Assembly: GCF_944380975.1 (NCBI RefSeq)
Contig: NZ_CALWJK010000004.1
Location: forward strand, 43,704-107,703
From: an uncultured Agathobaculum sp.
GTDB lineage: Bacteria > Bacillota > Clostridia > Oscillospirales > Butyricicoccaceae
Reading direction: 5' to 3'
Length of the DNA stretch: 64,000 nt
Under the pieces are notes generated by a model. It worked only from the letters and a program-made list of their open reading frames with translations. It did no database searches and was not told where the DNA came from. Position numbers and translations under genes: made by a program. Positions 35,086-42,732 of this stretch are shown here, piece by piece. Position 1 is the first letter of the stretch. Each line of letters begins with the position of its first letter.

Positions 35086-36750
35086 TCAATCCGCCACGAT
35101 ATCGTCCACTGTGCCGCCAGCCGGAATCATGGGCAGTACGCGCTCATCCTTGTCGATGCGGCAGTCGATGAGCACCGGGCCGGTGCGCTGCAAAGCATCT
35201 GCCAGCGCCGCGCGCAGCTCCGCAATATTGGTCACACGGAAGCCGCGGCCGCCGAACGCATCGGCAAGCTTGATGTAATCGGTCTTGCGATACAGATTGG
35301 TCTGGGAATAGCGCTTTTCATAGAACATGGTCTGCCACTGACGCACATTACCCAGTACGTTATTATTCATAATGATCGTGATGATCGGCAGGTTATAGGT
35401 GACTGCTGTGCACAGCTCGTTCAGATTCATGTGGAACGAGCCATCGCCCGTGATATGGACAACCGTCTTATCTGGGAAGGCAACCTGCGCCCCCATGGCA
35501 GCACCATAACCAAAGCCCATCGTTCCCAGACCACCCGAGGTCAGGAAGTGACGTATCTTGCGGCAGCGGTTATACTGTGCCGACCACAGCTGATGCTGAC
35601 CGACGTCGGTCGCAACGATCGCGTCGTCCCCGATCATGTCATACAGCGTGCGCAGCAGCTGGTGCGGGTGAATGACACTGTCGTCATCCTTGGGCACATA
35701 ATCCAGCGTCTTGCGCCATTCTGCAATCTGCTCACGCCATGCAGTATGCTTTGCTTCTTTCACATATGGCAGCAGCGCTTCGAGGAAATTTTCCGCATCG
35801 CTGACCACCGAATAATCCACGCCGATGTTCTTGTTGATCTCAGCCGCGTCAATGTCGATATGGACAATCTTCGCCTTGGGGGCAAAGCGCCGCGGGTTGG
35901 TTGCCACACGGTCGGAGAAGCGCGCGCCGATGCAGATCAGCAGATCGCTGCGCTCGACCGCCCAAGCCGCCGAAACCGTTCCGTGCATACCGACCAGACC
36001 GAGGCTTAGCGGCTCGGTCTCCGGGATGCAGCCAATCGCCATCATGGTGTGCGCCGCTGGGATATCCGCCTTGCGCATGAGTTCGAGCAACGCCGCGCCC
36101 GCGTCCGCGGTTTCCACGCCGCCACCAAAATATATGATCGGGCGCTCAGCCTGCGCGATCATACCGGCAACCGTTTCCAGCTCCTCCGCTGTGACATCGT
36201 ACGTTTCTTTTACTTCCACTTTGGGGGCTGGGATGTATTCACACTCCGCACTTGTGACATCCTTCGGAATGTCAATCAGCACCGGGCCGGGACGGCCGGA
36301 CGCTGCAATACGGAATGCGCTGCGGATGGTATCCGCCAATTCCTCCACATGCCGCACGACAAAGTTGTGCTTGGTGATCGGCATGGTGATACCGGCGATA
36401 TAAACCTCCTGAAACGAATCTCGACCGATCAGGCTCGTGCCGACGTTGCCGGTGATCGCAACCATCGGAATGGAGTCCATGTAGGCCGTTGCAATACCCG
36501 TGACCAGATTGGTCGCGCCCGGGCCGCTTGTTGCCAGACACACGCCAACCTTACCGGTTGCGCGCGCATAGCCATCGGCTGCGTGGGCTGCGCCCTGCTC
36601 ATGGGCGGTTAAAATATGTCGAATGCGGTCGCTGTTTTTGTAAAGCGCATCATAGATATTGAGGACCGCGCCGCCCGGATAGCCGAAAATCGTATCGACC
36701 CCCTGCTCTACCAGCGCTTCCACCAAAATCTCAGAACCGTTCTTTACCAT
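35086..36750 (-). CDS. ilvB: Acetolactate synthase large (catalytic) subunit
   Basis: 554 residues, TPP- and FAD-dependent. Catalytic Glu in LTAHEQGAAHAADGYAR; FAD region around GLVGMHGTVSAAWA; TPP motif GDGSFHMNLNELCTA with NNNVLGNVRQWQ. Joins two pyruvates (or pyruvate and 2-ketobutyrate). First gene of ilvBNCD, behind the T-box leader. Confidence 0.97.
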   Translation of the reverse strand: MVKNGSEILVEALVEQGVDTIFGYPGGAVLNIYDALYKNSDRIRHILTAHEQGAAHAADGYARATGKVGVCLATSGPGATNLVTGIATAYMDSIPMVAITGNVGTSLIGRDSFQEVYIAGITMPITKHNFVVRHVEELADTIRSAFRIAASGRPGPVLIDIPKDVTSAECEYIPAPKVEVKETYDVTAEELETVAGMIAQAERPIIYFGGGVETADAGAALLELMRKADIPAAHTMMAIGCIPETEPLSLGLVGMHGTVSAAWAVERSDLLICIGARFSDRVATNPRRFAPKAKIVHIDIDAAEINKNIGVDYSVVSDAENFLEALLPYVKEAKHTAWREQIAEWRKTLDYVPKDDDSVIHPHQLLRTLYDMIGDDAIVATDVGQHQLWSAQYNRCRKIRHFLTSGGLGTMGFGYGAAMGAQVAFPDKTVVHITGDGSFHMNLNELCTAVTYNLPIITIIMNNNVLGNVRQWQTMFYEKRYSQTNLYRKTDYIKLADAFGGRGFRVTNIAELRAALADALQRTGPVLIDCRIDKDERVLPMIPAGGTVDDIVAD

Positions 36751-36784
36751 GCGAATCCGCCTCCTTTCCTCAAATCACAAAAAT

Positions 36785-37071
36785 AAAAAAAGCCTCTGTC
36801 TCTACAAAGAGACAAAGACTATTCCTCTGCGGTACCACTCTTCTTGCCGCACTTCATGCATTGCATGCTGCGGCCACTCAGCTGATCCTTTAACGCAGAT
36901 CACGCGGAACGCCTTACACAGGGCCCTGTTTCATCCCATTTCAGACGCTCGGCTCACGGAGGACTTTCGCACTTTCCTTCCTCCACCGCCTCGCACCACC
37001 CGGCGGCTCTCTCGTTTGGATTCCAGACGCTACTTTTCCGGTCATCGCCAACTTGCGTTGTTCAAAATGTA
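36785..37071 (-). promoter_or_regulatory. T-box riboswitch leader of the ilv operon
   Basis: Read on the minus strand. The T-box itself is AAGAGTGGTACCGCAG (36827-36842). Just before it is a hairpin that fits Stem III (GCCGCA...TGCGGC); just after it a terminator, GTCTTTGTCTC with GAGACAGAGGC (stem arms 36809-36819 and 36792-36802) followed by seven T. At the 5' end, a CCGCC/GGCGG hairpin with a GGGTGGTGCGA loop fits the Stem I apex. Uncharged tRNA should stabilise the antiterminator and allow ilvBNCD transcription. The specifier codon could not be fixed by eye; a branched-chain amino acid is expected from the genes. Confidence 0.92.
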
Positions 37072-37077
37072 ATTCAT

Positions 37078-37106
37078 ATTATAAATCTGCTCACAGCGAT
37101 TGTCAA
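37078..37106 (-). promoter_or_regulatory. Consensus sigma-A promoter of the ilv operon
   Basis: On the minus strand: -35 TTGACA (37101-37106), 17-base spacer, -10 TATAAT (37078-37083). Both hexamers are exact. Transcription should start near 37071, at the 5' end of the T-box leader, which suits constant initiation with control by attenuation. Confidence 0.92.
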
Positions 37107-37206
37107 CAACTTTTTCGCATTTTACTTTGTTAAATTCCTGACCAGGTATATTCTTCCGTTTTTGTGCCATACTACCGGTAAATCCCGATAGAAAAGAGGC
37201 CGAAAA

Positions 37207-37881
37207 ATGGCAGTCCCTCTGCTTCGCACGCTCATATTATACTTTGCCGTCATCGCTGCGGTACGCCTGATGGGCAAACGCCAGATTGGTGAACTCGATC
37301 CGTCCGAACTGGTCATCACCATTCTGGTGTCCGATTTGGCTGCCGTTCCCATGCAAGATCTGGGTATCCCCATGTTTGCCGGGCTGGTACCCATCGCGAC
37401 ACTTATTGTCCTTGAGATCCTGCTCAGTTGGATTGCACTGAAAAGCCGTACCTTCCGGCGGCTGCTCAATGGTCAGCCTGCCATTATCATCCGCGGCGGA
37501 CAGCTGGATATCCCCAAGCTGCGCGAAATGCGTCTGACCACCGATGAAATCATCGAGACACTGCGCAAACAGAATGTTGCCTCGGTGTCTGATGTGAAAT
37601 ATGGCGTGATCGAGCCGGACGGCACGCTGTCCGTTATCCTCAAACAGCCACAGCAGCCGGTCACGGCAGAAATGCTGGGCATCACGCCCAAGGATACCGG
37701 TCTGCCGCTGGTTGTCGTGTCCGACGGTCAGCTGGTGCGCCGTTCACTTCGGCTGCTGAAACTCGATCCCAAAGATATCGAAAACCGCCTGAGGAACCAA
37801 AGCCTTGCCGTATCCGACGTATTCCTGATGACGCTGGATGACTGCGGCAACAGCTTTATCCAAAGAAAGGAGAAACGCTGA
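37207..37881 (+). CDS. YetF/DUF421 family membrane protein
   Basis: 224 residues. Two or three N-terminal membrane segments (LLRTLILYFAVIAAVRLMG, FAGLVPIATLIVLEILLSW) and the soluble DUF421 domain with GKRQIGELDPSELVITILVS, RLTTDEIIETLRKQ and the YGVIEPDGTLSVI segment. In Bacillus YetF relatives affect spore germination or magnesium use; the role here is unknown. GAGG precedes the ATG. The next gene, DUF4363, starts two bases after the stop, the usual clostridial pair. Confidence 0.9.
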   Translation: MAVPLLRTLILYFAVIAAVRLMGKRQIGELDPSELVITILVSDLAAVPMQDLGIPMFAGLVPIATLIVLEILLSWIALKSRTFRRLLNGQPAIIIRGGQLDIPKLREMRLTTDEIIETLRKQNVASVSDVKYGVIEPDGTLSVILKQPQQPVTAEMLGITPKDTGLPLVVVSDGQLVRRSLRLLKLDPKDIENRLRNQSLAVSDVFLMTLDDCGNSFIQRKEKR

Positions 37882-37882
37882 T

Positions 37883-38224
37883 ATGCGGCGTCTTTGCATT
37901 GCCCTGCTGTTGCTGGCGCTTCTCATCTGGGGCAGCTGGTGGAGCCTGCATGCAGTGGAGCAGGTGACCGACCGCATTGTCCGCGAAATCGAAGCGGGCG
38001 ATCTGGACAAGGCACACCAGCACTGGGACGACGCACAGCTTTTGCTCGGCTCCCTACTGCTGCATGATGAAATCGACCAGGCAGACCGTTTGTTTGACCG
38101 CGTGCTTGCCGCATACCAAAAAGACGAAAACTCGGAGGATTTTCTGCTCGACCGCACGGAACTGCTCGCTCAGCTCAACCACCTGCCCGATCTGGAATGC
38201 CCCAGCTTCATCAATCTGTTATGA
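37883..38224 (+). CDS. DUF4363 family protein
   Basis: 113 residues. An N-terminal signal anchor (RLCIALLLLALLIWGSWW) and a helical outer domain (TDRIVREIEAGDLDKAHQHW, DDAQLLLGSLLLHDEIDQAD), so probably a helical bundle outside the membrane. DUF4363 proteins nearly always follow a DUF421 gene, so they likely act together. The ATG at 37883 has AAAGGAG upstream; the longer frame starts inside the YetF gene and is rejected. Confidence 0.86.
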   Translation: MRRLCIALLLLALLIWGSWWSLHAVEQVTDRIVREIEAGDLDKAHQHWDDAQLLLGSLLLHDEIDQADRLFDRVLAAYQKDENSEDFLLDRTELLAQLNHLPDLECPSFINLL

Positions 38225-38291
38225 TTCCCTAAATTCTGCCCTGCAACTTTGTTGCTTTTGATATAGCATTTCCCTTTGATATGTGGTAGTA

Positions 38292-38320
38292 TTGATTTGT
38301 AATTAGTAATTGATTCTAAT
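38292..38320 (+). promoter_or_regulatory. Promoter of the flavin reductase-rubredoxin gene
   Basis: -35 TTGATT (38292-38297), 17-base spacer, -10 TCTAAT (38315-38320), 24 bases before the ATG. The region is AT-rich with repeats of AATTAGTAATTGATT type, which might hold a regulator site such as a PerR-like box; that is speculation. Confidence 0.55.
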
Positions 38321-38343
38321 AGTATAAGAAAGGGAGCTGCTCT

Positions 38344-38976
38344 ATGAATAACGCCGCCTACAAAAAGCTCGATTATAGTCTTGCGCTGATCTCGACCGTG
38401 GCCGACGGCAAGAATTTCGGCTGCATCATCAATTCGCTGCATCAGGTGACCTCATCCCGTCCGCCGAAGTTTACGCTGTCCCTCAACAACGACTCGGCTA
38501 CCAGCACGGCACTGAAAAAGAGCGGTATTGCTTCTGTTACCCTGCTTGCGCAGGACGCTGATGAAAAAATCGTCAACGAATTCGGTTATAAATCCGGCCG
38601 GGCGATCGACAAGTTCGCTTCGTTCCCGTTTGAAACCGACGCCAACGGCTGCCCCTTCCTCAAGGACGGTATGGTTTCGCGCCTGAGCCTGCGCGTAACT
38701 GAGACGGTTGCCATCGGTTCGTACACGCTGTTTATCTGCGAACTGACGGATGCCGAAGTGCTGGCAGACGGCGACTGCCTGACCGTAAAAGCGCTGGAAA
38801 ACCGCGGCAAGGACGCGCCCCCCGCAGCGCCCGTTTATCACGAGGTAGGGCCGGATGCTGGCTGGAAATGCACCGTCTGCGGCTATGTCCGTCTGGATGA
38901 GTCCATCCCAGACGATTATGTCTGCCCGATCTGCCGCGCCCCGCGCAGCAAATTTGTCAAGCGTAGCGAAGCATGA
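38344..38976 (+). CDS. Flavin reductase-rubredoxin fusion (high-molecular-weight rubredoxin)
   Basis: 210 residues. N-terminal flavin reductase-like FMN domain (about 1-160: YSLALISTVADGKNFGCIIN, ATSTALKKSGIASVTLLAQD) and a C-terminal rubredoxin (about 172-205) with the cysteine pairs CTVCG and CPICR that bind one iron. Such Hrb proteins pass electrons from NADH to flavodiiron protein FprA for oxygen or nitric oxide reduction in anaerobes; FprA is not in the window. GGGAG precedes the ATG. Monocistronic. Confidence 0.93.
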   Translation: MNNAAYKKLDYSLALISTVADGKNFGCIINSLHQVTSSRPPKFTLSLNNDSATSTALKKSGIASVTLLAQDADEKIVNEFGYKSGRAIDKFASFPFETDANGCPFLKDGMVSRLSLRVTETVAIGSYTLFICELTDAEVLADGDCLTVKALENRGKDAPPAAPVYHEVGPDAGWKCTVCGYVRLDESIPDDYVCPICRAPRSKFVKRSEA

Positions 38977-39077
38977 ATGCCATACCCATCCTTTTCCGCT
39001 CCTTTCAAAAAAAGGAGCGGTTTTCTTGTCTTTTAACCTTCCCTGTGCTATGATGAAGCAAAGGCAGGTGGAGTACT

Positions 39078-39482
39078 ATGAAAAGCATCAAACCCGGCCG
39101 TGGCCCTTCCATGATGGGCGGCTTTGGCGCTGTGTTCGGCATCGTATTCGGCATTTTTTGGACCGTGCTTGCCGCATCCATGACACAGGGCTTTGGCCTT
39201 GTCGGCATCATCTTCCCGCTGTTCGGCGTACTGTTCATCATCATTGGCGTTGTCAACGCGGTTTACAACTTCAAGAACGCCACCAGCGAAAACCGCTATT
39301 CCGAATTTGACATCACGGATGATACCGAGGAACCTGACCCGCTCAACCAGCATTTTGGCGGCAAACCCAAGCATACGTCGAATGTTCCGCCGACCAGCAA
39401 CTTCTGCCCTTATTGCGGCGCACCGGTGCAACATGATTTCGCTTTCTGCCGCAAGTGCGGCAAACAACTGCCAAAGGAGTAA
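39078..39482 (+). CDS. Membrane protein with C-terminal zinc ribbon
   Basis: 134 residues. Two membrane segments (GAVFGIVFGIFWTVLAAS, GLVGIIFPLFGVLFIIIGVV), an acidic linker (about 80-100), and a C-terminal zinc ribbon with CPYCG and CRKCG. Ribbons of this kind (zinc-ribbon domain family) are common in Firmicute proteins of unknown role. GGTGGAG precedes the ATG. The downstream flavodoxin-fold gene starts eight bases after its stop, so they may be one operon. Confidence 0.85.
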   Translation: MKSIKPGRGPSMMGGFGAVFGIVFGIFWTVLAASMTQGFGLVGIIFPLFGVLFIIIGVVNAVYNFKNATSENRYSEFDITDDTEEPDPLNQHFGGKPKHTSNVPPTSNFCPYCGAPVQHDFAFCRKCGKQLPKE

Positions 39483-39489
39483 AACCGAT

Positions 39490-40089
39490 ATGAAAAAAGT
39501 ACTGTTTGTCAACGGATGCATCCGCGGAGCCAGCTCCCGCACCCTTCGTCTGGCGCAGCGGCTGATCCGCCAGATCCCGGACGCGGAAATCGAGGTGCTC
39601 GCTCTTCCTGCGCTGCACCTGACCCCCTATGACGCCAAGGATATCGCGGAACGCGATGCACTTTCCGCATCCGGTGCGTTCAGTCTGCCGTTTTTTGCCC
39701 TCGCAAACCAGTTCAAAAATGCAGATGCGGTTGTGCTGGCCTGCCCCTTCTGGGATCTGAGCGTACCATCGATGGTGCGCAATTATCTGGAACGCCTGTG
39801 TGTCACCGGTTTGACCTTCCACTACGGCAGCGATAACTATCCCGTGGGCGACTGCCGTTTGCAGCGGTTTGTCTATGTCACCACGCGCGGCGGTATTGTG
39901 GATAACACAGACCCCGTGCTCACGGACCACGCTTCCGCCTACCTGCGTTCGATCTGCAAGCTGCTCAGCCAAGGGCGTTTTGACACGCTTGCCGCAGAGG
40001 GGCTGGATATTGTCGGCAACGATGCGGAAGCACTACTCTGTGAGGCAGAAGCGCAAGCCGACCAACTCGCGCAGCACTTCTGGGAATAA
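39490..40089 (+). CDS. Flavodoxin-fold NAD(P)H oxidoreductase
   Basis: 199 residues, flavodoxin_2/azoreductase type. Motifs: KVLFVNGCIRGASSRTLRLA for FMN phosphate, PFWDLSVPSMVRNYLERLC, and TTRGGIVDN. Probably a two-electron flavoprotein reducing quinones, azo or other compounds; the true substrate is unknown. The ATG at 39490 follows AAAGGAG; the longer frame begins inside the zinc-ribbon gene and is rejected. Confidence 0.88.
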   Translation: MKKVLFVNGCIRGASSRTLRLAQRLIRQIPDAEIEVLALPALHLTPYDAKDIAERDALSASGAFSLPFFALANQFKNADAVVLACPFWDLSVPSMVRNYLERLCVTGLTFHYGSDNYPVGDCRLQRFVYVTTRGGIVDNTDPVLTDHASAYLRSICKLLSQGRFDTLAAEGLDIVGNDAEALLCEAEAQADQLAQHFWE

Positions 40090-40106
40090 TCTCTTCGTAT
40101 GAATGC

Positions 40107-40147
40107 AAAACCGCCGGAAATCAAGCTGGTTTCCGGCGGTTTTCTTT
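40107..40147 (+). terminator. Rho-independent terminator of the oxidoreductase
   Basis: AAAACCGCCGGAAA, loop of nine, TTTCCGGCGGTTTT, then CTTTT. A perfect 14-base-pair stem. Also serves the facing PNPOx-like gene, which stops at 40171. Confidence 0.88.
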
Positions 40148-40170
40148 TGTTCTGTTTGCCAAACACTGCA

Positions 40171-40650
40171 TCATTTTGGCAGTTTCTGCGAGCCCTCAAA
40201 CGAATCTGCATGCACCCAGAACACCTCAGCCACAGACAGCGCAGCATCCGTATACGACCAGTCCCCACGACCGGTCTGATGCTTCATGATAATGTCAAAG
40301 CCGTGACGCTTTTCCTCGTTATTCTGCGCAAACTGTACGCTGCCGTATCCTACGACAGACGAAAATGCAAAGCTGTATCGGCAGGCCAGATCGCCTTCGC
40401 CAGTCAGACCCATTTCGGTATCCATCTCAAAGCAAACGCGCGGATCTGCGCGCAGCGCGTCGATCTTCTTGCCTTTAATGCCACTATGAAAATAGATTGT
40501 CAGTCCGCTCTCATCCCATGTATAACCAAAATTCAGCGGAATGACATACGGCATACCGTCTGCGGTCATCGCCAGACGGCAGGTTTTGCACGCCTGCAAA
40601 ATCGGCTCGATATTTTCCCGTCCTGTGATTTCTCTATCTTTTCTGCGCAT
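40171..40650 (-). CDS. Pyridoxamine 5'-phosphate oxidase-family flavoprotein
   Basis: 159 residues, split-barrel FMN fold. Motifs: CRLAMTADGMPYVIPLNFGY, IYFHSGIKGKKIDALRADPR, ACRYSFAFSSVVGYG. Such small proteins include 5-nitroimidazole reductases (NimA-like) and FMN- or heme-binding proteins; true PdxH residues are not clear. The ATG at 40650 has GAGGTG upstream; the longer frame overlaps the next gene and is rejected. Confidence 0.85.
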   Translation of the reverse strand: MRRKDREITGRENIEPILQACKTCRLAMTADGMPYVIPLNFGYTWDESGLTIYFHSGIKGKKIDALRADPRVCFEMDTEMGLTGEGDLACRYSFAFSSVVGYGSVQFAQNNEEKRHGFDIIMKHQTGRGDWSYTDAALSVAEVFWVHADSFEGSQKLPK

Positions 40651-40732
40651 GATGATTTCACCTCTGCACCAGCATACCACGTTTTCCCAGCACAGGCAAG
40701 ACAAAGAGGGCGCAAATGCGCCCCCTCCTGCA

Positions 40733-41638
40733 TCATATGCGGGAACATGCCCACAATGCTGCGATCTGACCGGAAAGCCGGTCGTAAGACCATATTTTTT
40801 CGCTGCGCTTAACGCTGTTCGGATCACGCACCTCATACGTGCCATCTTCATCCCGTCCAGCCAGCACAATAAAGTGACCCTCGGTCGTAAAATCGCCCGG
40901 CAGCATCGAGCAGATCACCGGCTGGCCTGCATCCAGCGCTGCGTCGATCTGCGCCTTGTCCAGCGAAAGCTGGCGGCAGCTGATCCCGAATGCAGCAGAA
41001 CCCTCACTCAGCAGTGACCAGCTTGTTCCCTGCCCCGGTATGTAATATCCATGCTCCGCAGCATAGCGTGCCACCCGATAAGGCGTGACCATGCTGTCCC
41101 CAGTCAGATATGCCGCCGCCATCGCCAAGCTGGTCGGCGCGCAGCCGCTAACCGCAATCGTGCTGCCGCCGTAATCCTGATATCCCCAGCGGCCATCCCA
41201 TTGCAGCAGCAGTGGCACAGTATCCAGCGGTTCGGTCAGGCTTTCGGCAGGCGCATCTGCGTGATGCGCCGGATACCCCAGCACGAAATCCAGCGTTTCA
41301 TGATTTCCTGCCAACAGCTCAAGTAGTTCGATCGGATAATTTTCCGGATGCTGCAAAATCTCGCCCGCGCGGCTATCGGTCAGCGAAAGCTGAAAAATTT
41401 CCGCCGCCGTTCCGCTTTTGACATCGACACCATCCAACTGCCAACGCAGCGCGGCAATACCGCCGATTGCAACACGCGGCAAAAACCAGACCGCAGCGCC
41501 CAGCACAAACAACACCATGAGCAGCCGGAACGGATGCCGGCGCTTGCGCGCCTTACGACGGGTGCGCCGCCGCGCAGGGCGGGGTGCGGTTCTTTCAGCA
41601 GTGGTCTGCACCTGTATGGTCGAATAGCGGGTCGTCAT
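40733..41638 (-). CDS. Membrane-anchored C39-family (papain-like) cysteine peptidase
   Basis: 301 residues. A very basic cytoplasmic N-terminus (residues 20-36, ARRRTRRKARKRR), one membrane segment (39-60), an outer linker, then the Peptidase_C39_2 domain: catalytic Cys166 in SGCAPTSLAMAA, His255 in EGHFIVLAG and the Asp/Asn of DPNS. GGGYW-type WDGRWGYQDYGG precedes the Cys. Probably acts outside the cell on peptides; the target is unknown. The ATG at 41638 follows GGGAG; the earlier ATG (41758) lacks a site. Confidence 0.87.
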   Translation of the reverse strand: MTTRYSTIQVQTTAERTAPRPARRRTRRKARKRRHPFRLLMVLFVLGAAVWFLPRVAIGGIAALRWQLDGVDVKSGTAAEIFQLSLTDSRAGEILQHPENYPIELLELLAGNHETLDFVLGYPAHHADAPAESLTEPLDTVPLLLQWDGRWGYQDYGGSTIAVSGCAPTSLAMAAAYLTGDSMVTPYRVARYAAEHGYYIPGQGTSWSLLSEGSAAFGISCRQLSLDKAQIDAALDAGQPVICSMLPGDFTTEGHFIVLAGRDEDGTYEVRDPNSVKRSEKIWSYDRLSGQIAALWACSRI

Positions 41639-41940
41639 ACTGTTCTCCCTTTCCCAGCTGTGCGTCAAACAGCTTGTTCTTAATGCATCCAGCATAGCAG
41701 AGGTTTCTTTTGATTTTGCAGCCAAAAATCTTAAGATTTCCGAAGCCTTGCGGGACACGTCAAATCGTTCTCACTCATAAAGAGTCAAAAAACCCCCGAA
41801 TCGTTACAGCAAATCTGTAAATTTCGGGGGAAATTTTCTCCTCCTGCCAAAATACGTTTGACTACCCGTTTTTCTGACAGCAGCCATACGCAGTTCTATA
41901 AAGAACACGATGCGGGAAAGGGATTTGTTCTGTTGTAAAA
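41639..41940. other. Intergenic region between the peptidase and hisE
   Basis: About 300 bases with no supported gene on either strand. It holds the his operon terminator (41787-41830) and, between it and the peptidase start, the presumed peptidase promoter, which could not be identified: a TTGACG occurs near 41749-41754 (minus) but no -10 lies at the right distance. The 110 bases next to hisE show nothing recognisable. Confidence 0.6.
41787..41830 (-). terminator. Rho-independent terminator of the his operon
   Basis: CCCCCGAA (41793-41800) pairs with TTCGGGGG (41823-41830), with an inner TTACAG/CTGTAA stem. On the minus strand it is followed by six T. It lies about 110 bases after the hisE stop. 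Confidence 0.82.
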
Positions 41941-42264
41941 TCAGGTGTTATGGTCGGAAACGTGGAACTGCTTGAGGTTGCCGATCTTTTCCGCGCGCTT
42001 ATCCATCTCCACGCATACGTCCTCAAGCGTCACGCCGCATTCGTTCATCATGACCATCATGTGATAGAATACATCGTTGATCTCGCCGACAAGTTCAGCC
42101 TTATCACCGTTTTTGGCGGCGATGATCGTCTCCGCGCACTCCTCGCCCACCTTTTTGAGGATCTTGTCCAGACCCTTTTCAAACAGATAGCAGGTATAGG
42201 AATTCTCCTGCGGCTCCGCGCGGCGCTGCGCGATGACCGCCTCCATCTGTTCAAACGAATTCAC
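41941..42264 (-). CDS. hisE: Phosphoribosyl-ATP pyrophosphatase
   Basis: 107 residues. Second step of histidine synthesis, removing pyrophosphate from PR-ATP. Motifs: SYTCYLFEKGLDKILKKVGEE with the acidic metal residues, AAKNGDKAELVGEINDVFYH. Alpha-helical MazG-like fold. The start is GTG at 42264 with AAGGAGG nine bases upstream; an ATG just before it runs straight into a stop in another frame. Not fused to hisI; a 33-codon ORF lies between them. Confidence 0.94.
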   Translation of the reverse strand: MNSFEQMEAVIAQRRAEPQENSYTCYLFEKGLDKILKKVGEECAETIIAAKNGDKAELVGEINDVFYHMMVMMNECGVTLEDVCVEMDKRAEKIGNLKQFHVSDHNT

Positions 42265-42295
42265 GTCATTCGTCCTCCTTCTCGTTTTTCTTCGG

Positions 42296-42397
42296 TCACT
42301 GCCGCTTGGTAATCAGCATCACCAGCACCGCGATCAGCGCAATCGCCACAACCGCACCGGCCAAAAAGCACACCACGGTCACCAAAGGGAACGCCAT
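42296..42397 (-). CDS. Predicted 33-residue single-pass membrane peptide in the his operon
   Basis: A short ORF between hisI and hisE. It begins [20 protein letters not shown], continues with a hydrophobic stretch and ends KRQ. One membrane helix (about 4-29) and a short positive C-terminal tail. GGAGGAG lies eight bases before its ATG, and that ATG overlaps the hisI stop codon as ATGA, so translation would be coupled. Not known to me as a named protein. A spacer with a chance ORF is possible, but the ribosome binding site, overlap and clean helix argue for a gene. Confidence 0.68.
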   Translation of the reverse strand: MAFPLVTVVCFLAGAVVAIALIAVLVMLITKRQ

Positions 42398-42729
42398 CAC
42401 GCCTGCTCCTCCTTTTCCCACAAAGTGGTATAGAAACAGGTGCGGTTGCCCGTATGACAGACCGGTCCCTTGGGTATGCCGACATAAATCAAGGTATCAT
42501 CGTCGCAATCGGACAATATCTTGCTGACAAAAATAAAATTGCCCGAAGTCTCGCCCTTATTCCACAGCTTCTGCCGCGAGCGCGAGAAAAACCACGCCGT
42601 GCCGGTGTCCATCGTCAGCTGCAAGGCTTCCTCATTGGCATACCCCAGCATGAGCACCTCGCCGGTTCGCTCATCCTGACAAATCACCGGAATCAGCGGC
42701 GCTTTGACAAAAAATTTGCTCAAATCCAT
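42397..42729 (-). CDS. hisI: Phosphoribosyl-AMP cyclohydrolase
   Basis: 110 residues. Opens the purine ring of PR-AMP in histidine synthesis. Zinc and metal residues: [18 protein letters not shown], and the terminal [12 protein letters not shown]. Stand-alone, not fused to hisE. Starts three bases after the hisF stop and overlaps the small membrane ORF by ATGA. Confidence 0.95.
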   Translation of the reverse strand: MDLSKFFVKAPLIPVICQDERTGEVLMLGYANEEALQLTMDTGTAWFFSRSRQKLWNKGETSGNFIFVSKILSDCDDDTLIYVGIPKGPVCHTGNRTCFYTTLWEKEEQA

Positions 42730-42732
42730 CTC

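Noticed and set aside
36871-36990. Part of the ilv leader looked briefly like RNase P RNA (AAAGTCC, ACAGGG)
   Set aside because: The conserved RNase P cores are not present in order, and the whole region fits a T-box leader.
41749-41754. TTGACG as -35 of the peptidase gene
   Set aside because: No -10 hexamer lies 16-19 bases downstream on that strand.
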